A DNA stretch of 64,000 nucleotides from Paenibacillus rigui (GCF_002234615.1 NZ_NMQW01000002.1:558001-622000), one strand, 5' to 3'; positions 16,271-25,294 are shown, counted from the stretch's first letter. Numbers and translations: made by a program. Notes: a model not told the origin generated them from the sequence alone.

Positions 16271-17101
16271 CTAGCCTAATTTTGCAACAATACCGAGAAT
16301 CAGCTTCAAAAATTTCGGTTTCACGCGCTCGGTCGTTTCCATGACTTCCTCATGGGACAATGGCTGATCCAAAATACCCGCAGCCATATTGCTGATACAA
16401 GAAAAGCCTAATACTTGCATTCCCGCGTGGCGGGCGACGATAACCTCGGCTACGGTGGACATCCCAACGGCATCCGCCCCTAACGTGCGCATCATACGAA
16501 TTTCAGCAGGGGTTTCATACGAAGGACCGAGCAGACCGATATAAACGCCCTCCTGCAGCTTCACTCCCTGCTCGGCAGCTACATCTTTGGCGACCTGGCG
16601 CAGCTTGCGGCTGTAGGCCTCTGACATATCAGGGAAACGTACCCCAAGCTCATTGAAGTTCGGACCGATGAGCGGGTTGCGGAAGGTAAAGTTAATGTGA
16701 TCCTTGATCAGCATCAAGTCGCCTACCTCATAGGAGGTGTTCACACCGCCCGCTGCATTGGTTACCAGCAGCGTATGAACCCCCAGCTCCTTCATTACCC
16801 GTACCGGGAAGGATACGACTTCTACGCCATACCCCTCATACATGTGAAAGCGGCCTTTCATCAGCAGCACGTGCTTGCCTTGAATCGTACCCAGCAGCAG
16901 TTCTCCTGCATGGCCTTCCACGGTTGACACCGGAAAATGCGGGATGCTGTCGTAGGTGATCACTTTTGCGTTCTCCACCAAGTCGGCAATAACCCCCAAG
17001 CCGGAGCCGAGGATCAAACCGATTTCCGGAGCGGTTGGATACTGTTCTTTTATGTAGGCAGCCGCCTCTTGAATTTTGGTTAATAAGTTCTTGTTTTCCA
17101 T
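16271..17101 (-). CDS. punA: Purine-nucleoside phosphorylase, guanosine/inosine type
   Basis: A 276-residue trimeric PNP that splits (deoxy)guanosine and inosine with phosphate. Motifs: LGSGLG (31-36), GRFHMYEG, NAAGGV, and the 6-oxopurine contacts Glu196 (SYETPAE) and Asn238 (CISNMA). The ATG at 17101 is supported by AAGGAGG ten bases upstream. It lies 36 bases downstream of drm, the same pair as B. subtilis drm-pupG; phosphopentomutase uses the sugar phosphate it makes. Confidence 0.95.
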   Translation of the reverse strand: MENKNLLTKIQEAAAYIKEQYPTAPEIGLILGSGLGVIADLVENAKVITYDSIPHFPVSTVEGHAGELLLGTIQGKHVLLMKGRFHMYEGYGVEVVSFPVRVMKELGVHTLLVTNAAGGVNTSYEVGDLMLIKDHINFTFRNPLIGPNFNELGVRFPDMSEAYSRKLRQVAKDVAAEQGVKLQEGVYIGLLGPSYETPAEIRMMRTLGADAVGMSTVAEVIVARHAGMQVLGFSCISNMAAGILDQPLSHEEVMETTERVKPKFLKLILGIVAKLG

Positions 17102-17137
17102 CGAATCATGTCCTCCTTCATCAAATAAAGCCAATAT

Positions 17138-18313
17138 TTATTGAAGCTGCTGTAAAAAGCTGACTCCATTGCCTGTAGAGGCGGTGCCGAAATTATCAGC
17201 AACCGTAGCACCGATATCTGCAAAAGTAGCCCGCACCCCAAGATTGCCCGGCGCGGTCAGTCCCGGGCTGTACACAAGCAGCGGCACATACTCCCGCGTA
17301 TGATCCGTACCCGGATGGATAGGATCATTCCCATGATCTGCGGTCAGAATGAGAAGATCCTCGGGTCCCAGCTGCTCCATCAGCTTGGGAAGCCATTGAT
17401 CAAACTCCTCCAACGCCTTGGCATAGCCCGCAGGATCGCGGCGGTGACCGTATAAGGAATCGAAATCGACGAGATTCGTAAACAACAAGCCTGTAAAGGA
17501 TTGCTCCAATTGCTCGATCGTCGCCTGAATCCCGTCCAGATTGCTCTTGGTCGGACGAGATTTCGTTACCCCTTCGCCCGAATAAATATCGTTGATTTTA
17601 CCGATTGCGATACTATCCAGCCCCGCTGCCTTCAAATGATTCATAACAGTGGGCTCGGGCGGCTTGACCGCGTAATCGTGACGGTTCGGCGTCCGTTTGA
17701 ACGCCCCGGGCTCGCCCACATAAGGTCTCGCAATAACACGTCCGACTGCATAAGGCTCCTCCAGCGTAAGCTTGCGTGCGATTTCGCATGCTCGATACAG
17801 CTCGTCGAGCGGAATGATCTCTTCATGTGCAGCCAGCTGAAACACACTGTCGGCGGAGGTATAAACGATCCAGGCTCCCGTCTTCATCTGCTCTTCTCCG
17901 AGCTCATCCAAGATCTCCGTACCGGAAGCCGGTTTATTCCCTATGACCTTACGTCCTGTTTCTTGTTCAAAGCGTTCTATTAGCTCCTGGGGAAAACCAT
18001 CGGGAAACACATTGAAAGGAATCGTCACCTTGAGTCCCATAATTTCCCAGTGCCCAGTCATTGTATCTTTTCCGACCGATACCTCCGCCATTTTTCCATA
18101 AAATGCAAGCGGATCGCTGACCGCACTGATTTTATCGAGCGGTGCAATATTGCCCAGCCCCAGCCGCTGCATATGCGGAAGTGAAAATGAAGCATTCGAT
18201 TCGGCAATATGGCCCAGCGTATGCGCGCCGGCGTCACCGAAGGAGGGAGCATCAGGAAGCTCGCCAATACCTACGCTGTCCAGAACGATTAAGCAAATGC
18301 GTTTGAATTTCAA
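17138..18313 (-). CDS. drm: Phosphopentomutase
   Basis: A 391-residue metalloenzyme of the alkaline phosphatase superfamily that interconverts ribose (deoxyribose) 1- and 5-phosphates. Visible metal-site motifs are [13 protein letters not shown] at the N-terminus, GHWEIMG, the catalytic threonine in KDTMTGHWE, and ADHGNDP with THTREY-like [11 protein letters not shown] at the C-terminus. The start is a TTG at 18313, nine bases after AGGAGG. First gene of the nucleoside salvage operon with the two PNP genes. Confidence 0.96.
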   Translation of the reverse strand: MKFKRICLIVLDSVGIGELPDAPSFGDAGAHTLGHIAESNASFSLPHMQRLGLGNIAPLDKISAVSDPLAFYGKMAEVSVGKDTMTGHWEIMGLKVTIPFNVFPDGFPQELIERFEQETGRKVIGNKPASGTEILDELGEEQMKTGAWIVYTSADSVFQLAAHEEIIPLDELYRACEIARKLTLEEPYAVGRVIARPYVGEPGAFKRTPNRHDYAVKPPEPTVMNHLKAAGLDSIAIGKINDIYSGEGVTKSRPTKSNLDGIQATIEQLEQSFTGLLFTNLVDFDSLYGHRRDPAGYAKALEEFDQWLPKLMEQLGPEDLLILTADHGNDPIHPGTDHTREYVPLLVYSPGLTAPGNLGVRATFADIGATVADNFGTASTGNGVSFLQQLQ

Positions 18314-18452
18314 GAACGTGCACCTCCTGTGAATACATCCATCTTTTGCTATTATCGCAAAAGCTTCTTAGGTTTGCAAAGGGTCCCGCACCTTCTGCTC
18401 CAGACCTTTCCCAGCCGGAGCCGATACGAGGTAACCCGCCAGCGAGGTCTGG

Positions 18453-18510
18453 CGAAGATGCTCGATCGCGTTCAGCGGAAGGTTTATTCGCCAATAAGAT
18501 TTTGGATATA
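18453..18510. repeat. Dispersed intergenic repeat, family 1, copy A
   Basis: The sequence GAAGATGCTCGATCGCG then TTCAGCGGAAGGTTTATTCG and AATAAGATTTTGGAT closely matches copies near 26850 and 50810. The TTATT/AATAA arms can form a small hairpin. It lies between drm and xerD, downstream of xerD. A weak hairpin GCTCGGACGAGC followed by seven T at 18511-18532 (minus) may terminate xerD. Confidence 0.6.
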
Positions 18511-18601
18511 GTAAAAAAAGCTCGTCCGAGCAATCAAGACCAGCTTTTGGGGAGCTTAATCAAGCTCTAAATCTATGTATTAGACTTCCTTCAGTGTACG
18601 A

Positions 18602-19498
18602 CTAACGTTTGGCTCTGGGGTGCGCCCGGTCATACACTTCCTTCATCTTGCTTCGGGTCAACTGCGTATAAATTTGTGTAGTAGAAATATCCGCGTGCCC
18701 CAGCATTTCCTGTACCGACCTGAGATCCGCACCGTTCTCGAGCAAATGGGCTGCAAAAGAATGGCGCAGCGTATGCGGCGTAATTTCCTTCACAATTTGC
18801 GTTTCCGACGCGTACCTTTTAATAATTTTCCAGAAGCCTTGCCGGGTAATCCTCGTACCCAGATGGTTCACGAACAACGCCGCTTCCGATTTGGACTGCT
18901 TCAACAGCTTAGGGCGCATGACCTCGATGTACGTACCGACAATTTCGGAGGCAATAGCGCCAAGCGGAATGATGCGTTCCTTCGCCCCTTTGCCCGTACA
19001 GCGAATAAATCCCATCGTCGGATTCACATGCTCCACATCCAAAGAAATAAGCTCGGAGACACGTATCCCTGTTGCGTACAGCACCTCGAGCATGGCCTTG
19101 TCCCGCATTCCGTTAGGCACAGAGGTCTGCGGCGCTTCAAGGAGAGATTCTACCTCCTGAATTGTCAGCACCTTGGGCAGCCGCTTCTCCAGCTTCGGCG
19201 CCTCCAATTGGACGGTCGGGTCCTGATCCAGCATGCGCTCACGGACTAAATACTGGTAAAATGCGCGTAAGGAAACGATCGTACGGGATTGTGTCGCCGC
19301 CGCTCGTCCAAGCTGCCTCATATGATGAAGGTAGTTTGATATTTGTAATTTTTTCGTTTCCTGAAGCGAGGCGGTTCCGGTGCTTTCCAAATAGTCAATA
19401 TATTGTGAGACATCCCTTTGATAGGAGTCTAACGTATTTTGGGCAAGTCCCCGCTCGTCGGACAAAAAATGGATAAATGAATGCAGTTCCTTTTTCAT
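18602..19498 (-). CDS. xerD: Site-specific tyrosine recombinase XerD
   Basis: A 298-residue tyrosine recombinase. The N-terminal SAM-like core-binding domain covers residues 1-90. The catalytic domain shows the first arginine in ATGIRVSEL, the lysine-hairpin region CTGKGAKERIIPLG, the HTLRHSFAAHLL box, GHADISTTQ, and the nucleophile in IYTQL. With XerC it resolves chromosome dimers at dif, under FtsK/SpoIIIE control. The position before drm equals B. subtilis ripX-drm. Confidence 0.96.
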   Translation of the reverse strand: MKKELHSFIHFLSDERGLAQNTLDSYQRDVSQYIDYLESTGTASLQETKKLQISNYLHHMRQLGRAAATQSRTIVSLRAFYQYLVRERMLDQDPTVQLEAPKLEKRLPKVLTIQEVESLLEAPQTSVPNGMRDKAMLEVLYATGIRVSELISLDVEHVNPTMGFIRCTGKGAKERIIPLGAIASEIVGTYIEVMRPKLLKQSKSEAALFVNHLGTRITRQGFWKIIKRYASETQIVKEITPHTLRHSFAAHLLENGADLRSVQEMLGHADISTTQIYTQLTRSKMKEVYDRAHPRAKR

Positions 19499-19600
19499 GC
19501 TGATTTCCCTTTCTATGTCTATCGCCCGATTCCTAGTAAAAGCAATCCATAGGTAAATTCAACATAAAGTAGTAGAATCCTGCTTATCTCACTAAAACGT

Positions 19601-19834
19601 TTATTCCCCTAACCAGTAAAACAGCTTTAGCCGCTCCCCCATCGGCCCTTCATCCGTCAAGGAAACATGATTTTGAAACACTTTTACCGCTTTGCCTGTC
19701 GGCTCCTTATAGCGCGGCGCGGGCTCAATCCAGCCTGTCAGCAGGACAAGCATATGGTATAAAGCATAGGTGAACAGAACAAACACCAGCATAAATTTCA
19801 TTCGCTCGATCCATTTCCGAACGTGAAAGATCAT
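19601..19834 (-). CDS. yqzK: YqzK-like small membrane protein (DUF4227)
   Basis: About 77 residues with a single membrane segment (KFMLVFVLFTYALYHMLVLLTGWI) and a short C-terminal part ending RLKLFYWLGE. The family is found between fur and xerD in Bacilli; its function is unknown. The ATG at 19834 is chosen because GAGGAGGG precedes it at proper spacing, whereas the in-frame TTG at 19840 touches the ribosome binding site. Confidence 0.82.
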   Translation of the reverse strand: MIFHVRKWIERMKFMLVFVLFTYALYHMLVLLTGWIEPAPRYKEPTGKAVKVFQNHVSLTDEGPMGERLKLFYWLGE

Positions 19835-19890
19835 AGCCAATCCCTCCTCTAGGATAAGCTATGATCCGAGATTTCGTTTTATGAAGGTTT

Positions 19891-21039
19891 TCAACCGCTT
19901 TTGCCGTCTTCTAAAGTCAAAAGCGAATCCAATGAAGCATACGGCATGCCTAAGCCTTCAGCTACCGCCGCATGGGTCACATGACCTTGATACGTATTCA
20001 CCCCAGGCCTCAGCTCGGGATGCCTCCTCATCGCTTGAAGGAGCCCTTTATCCGCAAGCTCCACCGCATAGGACAAGGTCATATTCGTCAAAGCAAGCGT
20101 GGACGTGCGTGGCACCGCTCCAGGCATATTCGCCACCGCATAATGAATGACGCCATGCTTCACGTAGATCGGATCGCTGTGGGTTGTCACCCGGTCCACC
20201 GTTTCAATCGATCCGCCTTGATCCACTGCAACATCCACGATGACGGCTCCCGGCTTCATCTGCTTGACCATATCCTCGCTTACCAATTTAGGCGCTCTCG
20301 CACCGGGAATGAGAACGGCGCCGATAAGCAGGTCGGCTTTTTGAACAGCGCTTGCGATATTGTACCGATTGGACATCAAGGTTCGGATGCGTCCGTGGAA
20401 TACATCATCCAAATAGCGCAGTCTGTCAGCACTGCGGTCGATGATGACAACGTTGGCTCCAAGACCTAAAGCCATCTTGGCCGCATTGGTACCGACGATG
20501 CCCCCTCCGATAATGATGACGTCCGCTGGCGGTACCCCTGGCACCCCGCCTAACAGAATGCCTCTGCCGCCATAAAATCGTTCCAAATACTGCGCTCCGA
20601 CCTGGACCGACATCCGTCCGGCCACCTCGCTCATCGGAGTCAGCAGCGGCAGGCTGCCGCCGGCAAGCTGTATCGTTTCATAGGCGATACCGGTAATCTT
20701 GCTGCTGACCATCGCCTCGGCTAGCTTGGGCTCAGCGGCCAGATGCAAGTACGTGAACAGGGTCAGGCTTTCGCGGAAGTAGCCGTACTCGGACGGCAGC
20801 GGTTCCTTGACCTTCATGACGAGGTTCGCCTGCCCCCACACCTCAGCCGCATCCGCAAGGATGCTTGCCCCTTCCTTCTCATAATCCTGATCCGAGAAGC
20901 CGCTTCCTTCTCCCGCCCCCTCCTGAACAATCACTTTATGCCCTGACTGGGTCAGCATGCCTGCCCCGCCAGGAGTTAACGCAACGCGGTTTTCGTTATT
21001 TTTGATTTCTTTCGGAATTCCAATCATTTGGCTGGCCAT
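19891..21039 (-). CDS. ald: Alanine dehydrogenase
   Basis: A 382-residue NAD-dependent enzyme that interconverts L-alanine and pyruvate. Motifs: [19 protein letters not shown] at the start, the [12 protein letters not shown] segment with the substrate lysine, and the Rossmann [20 protein letters not shown]. The ATG at 21039 follows GGGAGGCGGACAGG. In B. subtilis ald supports alanine use and normal sporulation; here it stands inside the fur-xerD interval, apparently as its own gene. Length is slightly above typical (about 370-378). Confidence 0.96.
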   Translation of the reverse strand: MASQMIGIPKEIKNNENRVALTPGGAGMLTQSGHKVIVQEGAGEGSGFSDQDYEKEGASILADAAEVWGQANLVMKVKEPLPSEYGYFRESLTLFTYLHLAAEPKLAEAMVSSKITGIAYETIQLAGGSLPLLTPMSEVAGRMSVQVGAQYLERFYGGRGILLGGVPGVPPADVIIIGGGIVGTNAAKMALGLGANVVIIDRSADRLRYLDDVFHGRIRTLMSNRYNIASAVQKADLLIGAVLIPGARAPKLVSEDMVKQMKPGAVIVDVAVDQGGSIETVDRVTTHSDPIYVKHGVIHYAVANMPGAVPRTSTLALTNMTLSYAVELADKGLLQAMRRHPELRPGVNTYQGHVTHAAVAEGLGMPYASLDSLLTLEDGKSG

Positions 21040-21148
21040 CCTGTCCGCCTCCCTATTTCATTCATATGAAAAAAGACTGCTGCTGGTTCATTCTATTTTC
21101 ACCCAACAGCACAATCTCTAACCGCTTTTTGCCATCGCATTGCACGTC

Positions 21149-21177
21149 TTGGAACTGCTGGCTGAGCATGGTATACT
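21149..21177 (+). promoter_or_regulatory. Sigma-A promoter of lepB
   Basis: TTGGAA (21149-21154), a 17-base spacer, TATACT (21172-21177). Just downstream the leader can form the hairpin GGAAACTGG...CCAGTTCC (about 21178-21210). Confidence 0.65.
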
Positions 21178-21256
21178 GGAAACTGGCTAGAAGCTGAGCA
21201 ACCAGTTCCTGGTTAAAGGCCGAGGGACTGGTAAGGAAAGATCGAAGGGAGCAGCT

Positions 21257-21805
21257 ATGAAAAAAATAGGGACCGAAATCCGCAGCTGGGTTACTTCTAT
21301 TGTCATCGCTTTTGGCTGCGCATTATTAATCGGCGTATTCGTTATTCAGCCGACCAAGGTATCAGGTCATTCCATGGACCCGACACTGCATGACACCCAG
21401 CGTATCTTTATTTCCAAGCTGTCACATACGTTCCGGTACGAGCCGAAATACGGCGATATTGTGATTGTAGACAGTCGGGTAGACAGAGCGCGCAGCTTTT
21501 TGGATGATTTGGAGGAACACCCGTTGATCTCCTTGTTCAAGGGAGGAGACGACCGGATCGTTTATGTGAAAAGAGTCATCGGTAAACCTGGGGATGTACT
21601 GGAGTTTAAGAATCATAAAGTGTACCGGAATGGCGAAGCACTGGATGAGCCTTACTTGAATGAACCGATGAATTATACTTCACCTGATAAGGTGACCGTC
21701 CCTGCAGGCCATTTTTTTGTGATGGGGGATAACCGCAACAACAGCAAGGACAGCCGTAATATCGGTACCGTCCCGCTGGATCACATCCTTGGCATCAAGA
21801 TGTAA
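21257..21805 (+). CDS. lepB: Signal peptidase I
   Basis: A 182-residue type I signal peptidase with one N-terminal membrane segment (residues 10-30) and an extracytoplasmic catalytic domain. The serine lies in SGHSMDPTL (about residues 36-44), the lysine in YVKRVIGKPGD, and box E is GDNRNNSKDSR near the C-terminus. It removes signal peptides of exported proteins. It is a stand-alone plus-strand gene with a clear promoter and a bidirectional terminator shared with fur. Confidence 0.95.
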   Translation: MKKIGTEIRSWVTSIVIAFGCALLIGVFVIQPTKVSGHSMDPTLHDTQRIFISKLSHTFRYEPKYGDIVIVDSRVDRARSFLDDLEEHPLISLFKGGDDRIVYVKRVIGKPGDVLEFKNHKVYRNGEALDEPYLNEPMNYTSPDKVTVPAGHFFVMGDNRNNSKDSRNIGTVPLDHILGIKM

Positions 21806-21813
21806 GAACAGCA

Positions 21814-21870
21814 AAAAACCTTCTCCTTGTTCTCTTCTATTGAAGAATTGACAAGCAGAAGGTTTTCTTT
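21814..21870. terminator. Bidirectional terminator between lepB and fur
   Basis: AAAACCTTCT...AGAAGGTTTT with an inner CTTGTTCTCTTC/GAAGAATTGACAAG stem; A and T tracts on each side. Confidence 0.85.
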
Positions 21871-21874
21871 GATT

Positions 21875-22333
21875 TTATTGATTGTTTTTATCATTTTTGT
21901 CAATGCAGCGGTGACAGATCCCTTGAAAATCAAGGCGATGGTCCAGTACCTTGAAGCGAAATTCGCTTTCCAGCCTTTCCTCCAATGGAGTCAGCCAGTC
22001 TTCCATAATTTCATCCACGGCACCGCACTGCACACAGATCAAATGATGATGATGGTGATGAGTGCTGTCATTGCGCAAATCATATCGGGCTACGCCGTCC
22101 CCGAAATTCATTTTCTCCAAAACGTGAAGCTCGCTAAGTAGTTCAAGCGTCCGGTATACCGTGGCAAGACCAATCTCGGGAGCTTTGTCCTTCACCAGCA
22201 TGAAGACATCCTCCGCGCTTAAATGATCCTCTTCATTCTCCAGCAATACGCGGACGGTAGCTTCCCGCTGAGGAGTCAACTTATAGCCTTGTGATTGCAG
22301 CTGCTGTTTTATTTTTTCAATGCGAGATTCCAT
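21875..22333 (-). CDS. fur: Ferric uptake regulator Fur
   Basis: A 152-residue Fur-family repressor. It has an N-terminal winged helix (YKLTPQREATVRVLLENEEDHLSAEDV, GLATVYRTLELL), then the metal region with a HHHHHH run, CVQCGAVDEI and CHRC for structural zinc. The position between spoIIM and xerD matches B. subtilis fur, which favours Fur over PerR or Zur. The ATG at 22333 follows GTAGGGGGAG; just upstream of this site sits a repeat hairpin of family 2. Confidence 0.93.
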   Translation of the reverse strand: MESRIEKIKQQLQSQGYKLTPQREATVRVLLENEEDHLSAEDVFMLVKDKAPEIGLATVYRTLELLSELHVLEKMNFGDGVARYDLRNDSTHHHHHHLICVQCGAVDEIMEDWLTPLEERLESEFRFKVLDHRLDFQGICHRCIDKNDKNNQ

Positions 22334-22339
22334 GCTACT

Positions 22340-22420
22340 CCCCCTACGGGTTTTGCACCAATGCAAAACCTGCTACGTAAGCCTGCGCCCAGATTTGCAC
22401 AGCAAACGGTCTGCTGGGCT
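22340..22420. repeat. SD-proximal hairpin repeat, family 2, fur copy
   Basis: The palindrome GGTTTTGCATTGGTGCAAAACC (minus strand, arms GTTTTGCA/TGCAAAAC) is preceded by CTTACGTAGCAG and followed directly by the fur ribosome binding site. A second degenerate unit with CCCAG/CTGGG arms lies at 22388-22418. Same layout as upstream of nudF and accC. Confidence 0.6.
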
Positions 22421-22463
22421 TCATCTTACATTATAGGTTGAGGTTGCCCGGAAAGTCAAACAT

Positions 22464-23105
22464 TTAAGAAGACATCGTTACCAGCATCGGTGTGACCCAC
22501 TTCATCATCACTGGAGAAATATGCGCTTCAAACAAGGCGACTCCGGCCAGCAGAACCCCCGAGACAAGGATCGTGGCCGAATACCGCATGAACGGCTCAT
22601 AGAACGCGCCTTTACGGGTCATGAAACGGTGCTTCACCATATGGATGGAGAAGGCCATGGCGGTGACGCTGCAGATTAATAGAGCAGGAATAATAATGAG
22701 ATTTTGGGGAGCCACCGATACCAAGGCGAATAAGAGGCCTTTCCACGACAGCTGACCGACAAGGTAGCCGACAGTAAATCCGATCAGTACCCCCTTCAGA
22801 AAATCAAGCACAAGAATCAGCGGAAGACCGATAACGGACATGCCGAGAATCCAAATGATGAGAATCCACTTGATATGCATCGCGAAGGACTGCTGAAACG
22901 AGGCGTTCGTCTCCATAAAGCCGCCCTGATCCACAGACGAAAAAAAGTTCCCCAAATAACGCATAATTTCCTGCTTTTGCTCCAAGGAGAGCGCATTGAC
23001 CATAACCGCTCCAAAAATGACGCCTGTAATGAAAATGACGCTTACGAATAAATAGAGCGACAGGTTTTCCTTCACATACAGCTGTAACGACTGGTTACGA
23101 TTCAT
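22464..23105 (-). CDS. spoIIM: Stage II sporulation protein M
   Basis: A 213-residue integral membrane protein with about five membrane segments (LYLFVSVIFITGVIFGAVMV, ILIIWILGMSVIGLPLILVLDFLKG, GLLFALVSVAPQNLIIIPALLI). It is part of the DMP complex with SpoIID and SpoIIP, which drives engulfment; SpoIIM is the mother-cell membrane scaffold. The ATG at 23105 follows GGGAGGATAAGCAGC. A sigma-E type promoter lies just upstream. Gene order spoIIM-fur-xerD is as in B. subtilis. Confidence 0.95.
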   Translation of the reverse strand: MNRNQSLQLYVKENLSLYLFVSVIFITGVIFGAVMVNALSLEQKQEIMRYLGNFFSSVDQGGFMETNASFQQSFAMHIKWILIIWILGMSVIGLPLILVLDFLKGVLIGFTVGYLVGQLSWKGLLFALVSVAPQNLIIIPALLICSVTAMAFSIHMVKHRFMTRKGAFYEPFMRYSATILVSGVLLAGVALFEAHISPVMMKWVTPMLVTMSS

Positions 23106-23142
23106 GCTGCTTATCCTCCCTCACCCCTTGCACGATTAGTAC

Positions 23143-23173
23143 AAGCATATGAGAAATTAAAGCAGGATATGAC
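23143..23173 (-). promoter_or_regulatory. Candidate sigma-E promoter of spoIIM
   Basis: Minus strand: GTCATATC (23166-23173), a 14-base spacer, CATATGCTT (23143-23151). Close to the sigma-E form KMATATT-N13-15-CATACANT; spoIIM is a known sigma-E target. Confidence 0.5.
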
Positions 23174-23213
23174 CACAACGTTATTTTCCAGCATCACTAC
23201 TGCTTGAAGCCCT

Positions 23214-24401
23214 TTATTTCCCTGTCACTTTGCCGTATTTTCCGCCGCCGCCTACTTGAAGCTGCAGCTTGTCCTCACGGGCTTGAACGATATAGTCAGC
23301 AATCTCGGTACCAACGGACCGGATCAGGTCCTCATTCGGAACACGATGAAGCAGGTTCATTTCGGTACCGAATTCGTCCAGCAGCTTATTCAGCTTCTGC
23401 GGTCCAAGACCAGGGATATATTCAAGCGGGATTTGATAAAAATAGGGCGGCCGGTCCGCGGGTACATAAGGTGCCTCGAGCGGCCGGTCCGCAATATCAA
23501 GAATGCGGTCGAGGACACCGCGAACAATTTTTTTGCTGCCGCAGTATAAGCACCGTTCTACTGTTGTCTCCGCTTCTTCCAGCAGGGAGCTGCAGGCAGC
23601 ACAGTACGTCCGGTGATATTTGCCAAGACGCGGATTCAGGCCGTAATTGGCAAGGACGGAGCGTCCCTGCTGCCCGGCCAATGCGAGGCGGAGCTCTTCA
23701 AAGCTCGGCGCTGCCAGCTGGAGCTTATTGTACTCGCGTCCGATCTTGGGCAGCGAGTGTGCGTCCGAGTTCGTCAAAAACGTGTACCGGTCCAGCTCCG
23801 AAATATACCCTGCCATTTCCGAATCCGCACTCAGCCCAAGCTCCACTGCGGCTACTTGATCCAGATCCAGCAGATCCGACATTCGGTCGGAGCAGCTTCC
23901 GTAGACGCTTTTGTGCGGGGTGAAAATATGTGCCGGGACGAGGAAGCCTCCCCTGCCGATGACCTCCTGCTGCAGCACCTTGGCAGGAACATAGATGCGC
24001 TGGGAGCTGAGCCCGACATTTTTCATATGCTTGCTCATCCATTCGGTAAACCGCTCCATGACATCAAGTGTAGGGAGATAGGCCAATAAATGAGCTGTCC
24101 CCAGGCCGGGGTCGCGGACCTCAATCTCGCTTCCCAGAATCACGGTGGTCTGATGGTACCGGATGCCGCCGCCCTCCAGCTCCTGCATCTCGCCGCGGTC
24201 CAGATACCTGCGCATATCCGATTGTACCGACGGGGCATGGCAATCGATAATACCTACGATGTCCATACCCTTTCGTTCGGAAGCTTCATGAGCAATATTG
24301 TAAAAAGTGAGATTGTTCGCTGCGCTAATCTTGACTGCCTGCCCTTCTTCACTTCGCCCAATATGAATATGCAAATCCGCGTAAAACGACCGCAAATCCA
24401 T
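23214..24401 (-). CDS. EndoQ-like PHP-domain protein (YqxK/TIGR00375 family)
   Basis: A 395-residue protein. The PHP metal site starts with FYADLHIHIGRS and continues IVGIIDCHAP and TNSDAHSLPKIG. A zinc finger CAACSSLL...CLYCGSK follows near residues 267-290, and the C-terminal helix-hairpin-helix-like part (YIPGLGPQKLNKLLDEFG) suggests DNA binding. This is the architecture of endonuclease Q, which nicks 5' of deaminated bases; activity is reported for archaeal members and a Bacillus homologue. Activity here is inferred. The gene starts three bases after nudF, so the two are co-transcribed. Confidence 0.85.
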   Translation of the reverse strand: MDLRSFYADLHIHIGRSEEGQAVKISAANNLTFYNIAHEASERKGMDIVGIIDCHAPSVQSDMRRYLDRGEMQELEGGGIRYHQTTVILGSEIEVRDPGLGTAHLLAYLPTLDVMERFTEWMSKHMKNVGLSSQRIYVPAKVLQQEVIGRGGFLVPAHIFTPHKSVYGSCSDRMSDLLDLDQVAAVELGLSADSEMAGYISELDRYTFLTNSDAHSLPKIGREYNKLQLAAPSFEELRLALAGQQGRSVLANYGLNPRLGKYHRTYCAACSSLLEEAETTVERCLYCGSKKIVRGVLDRILDIADRPLEAPYVPADRPPYFYQIPLEYIPGLGPQKLNKLLDEFGTEMNLLHRVPNEDLIRSVGTEIADYIVQAREDKLQLQVGGGGKYGKVTGK

Positions 24402-24403
24402 TG

Positions 24404-24964
24404 TTAAAAGCTCCCTGTCAGCTTATACGCCTGCCAGGCATAGACGGCTGTAATCGTTTTGGCGTCGCTGATCCGCTGCTCACGAATGTACTGCTGAGCC
24501 TCCTCCAGGCTCAAGCTTTCGCATTCGAGGAATTCATCCTCGTCCAGCTTGACGGTACCTTTCGTCAAATCCTGAGCGACATATAAGTGTAATATCTCAT
24601 CCGCGAAGCCCGGAGATGTATAAAACGAGCAGATTTTCTCTATCGAACCGCAGCGGTAGCCGGTTTCTTCCTCCAGCTCCCTTTTCGCTGCATCCAGCGG
24701 ATCCTCTCCGGCGTCCAGCTTGCCGGCCGGAATTTCAACCTGGCTTTTCTCCAGCGGCTTGCGGTACTGCTCTACGACGAGCATGCGGTCATTGAGCAAG
24801 GCTAATACCGCGACAGCGCCGGGATGCTTGACGATTTCACGGGTCGCCGTCTCACCGTTCGGGAGCCGGACCGTATCCACTTGAAGTGAAATGACGCGGC
24901 CTTGAAAAACAGGTTGGGTGGACAAGGTGATTTCTTCGAATTTATTACGGTTAATATGGGTCAA
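24404..24964 (-). CDS. nudF: ADP-ribose pyrophosphatase, Nudix family
   Basis: A 186-residue Nudix hydrolase that cleaves ADP-ribose to AMP and ribose 5-phosphate. The Nudix box GKLDAGEDPLDAAKRELEEE (about residues 98-117) is complete. The start is a TTG at 24964, eight bases after AGGAGG. Immediately upstream lies an array of hairpin repeats. The order nudF-yqxK-spoIIM-fur follows B. subtilis. Confidence 0.94.
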   Translation of the reverse strand: MTHINRNKFEEITLSTQPVFQGRVISLQVDTVRLPNGETATREIVKHPGAVAVLALLNDRMLVVEQYRKPLEKSQVEIPAGKLDAGEDPLDAAKRELEEETGYRCGSIEKICSFYTSPGFADEILHLYVAQDLTKGTVKLDEDEFLECESLSLEEAQQYIREQRISDAKTITAVYAWQAYKLTGSF

Positions 24965-24979
24965 TGGGGGTTCCTCCTA

Positions 24980-25175
24980 AGAGTTTTCCTTTAGGAAAAC
25001 TGACTTCGTAAGCATGAGCAAAGCTTTCCATTGGAAAGCTGGCATCGTAAGCATTTGCTGAGTTTTCCTTTAGGAAAACTGACTTCGTAAGCATGAGCAT
25101 AACAATGGAAAAACGGATTCATAAGGCATAAACTCCGCCTTCTCTGGGAAAACTGGCAGCATATGCGTACTTGGC
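24980..25175. repeat. SD-proximal hairpin repeat array, family 2, nudF copy
   Basis: Three clear units and one or two decayed ones, about 40 bases each. Each has a palindrome (GTTTTCCTTTAGGAAAAC, GCTTTCCATTGGAAAGC, then the first again) followed by TGACTTCGTAAGCAT or TGGCATCGTAAGCAT. Arm sequences differ between units yet still pair, so the structure is conserved rather than the sequence. The first hairpin touches the nudF ribosome binding site. Not a CRISPR: the units have no unique spacers of even length. Confidence 0.75.
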
Positions 25176-25294
25176 ATAACTATGCTCTATTATACCATAT
25201 CCGCTATGTTCATAGCTTTTCATGACATAACCTGTCCCGAATACGCATAAGGTGTTACAAATCAGGTTTGCGTACAAAAAGGAGCGAGAAGTCT

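Noticed and set aside
18620-19249. A 209-codon plus-strand frame
   Set aside because: Antisense to xerD; Arg/Leu/His-rich translation typical of a complementary frame.
22011-22090. HHHHHH run in Fur as an artificial tag
   Set aside because: It is internal, at the usual metal-binding site of Fur proteins, so it is natural.
24980-25175. Possible CRISPR array
   Set aside because: Units are palindromes with diverged arms and a shared tail; there are no unique, even spacers and no cas genes.
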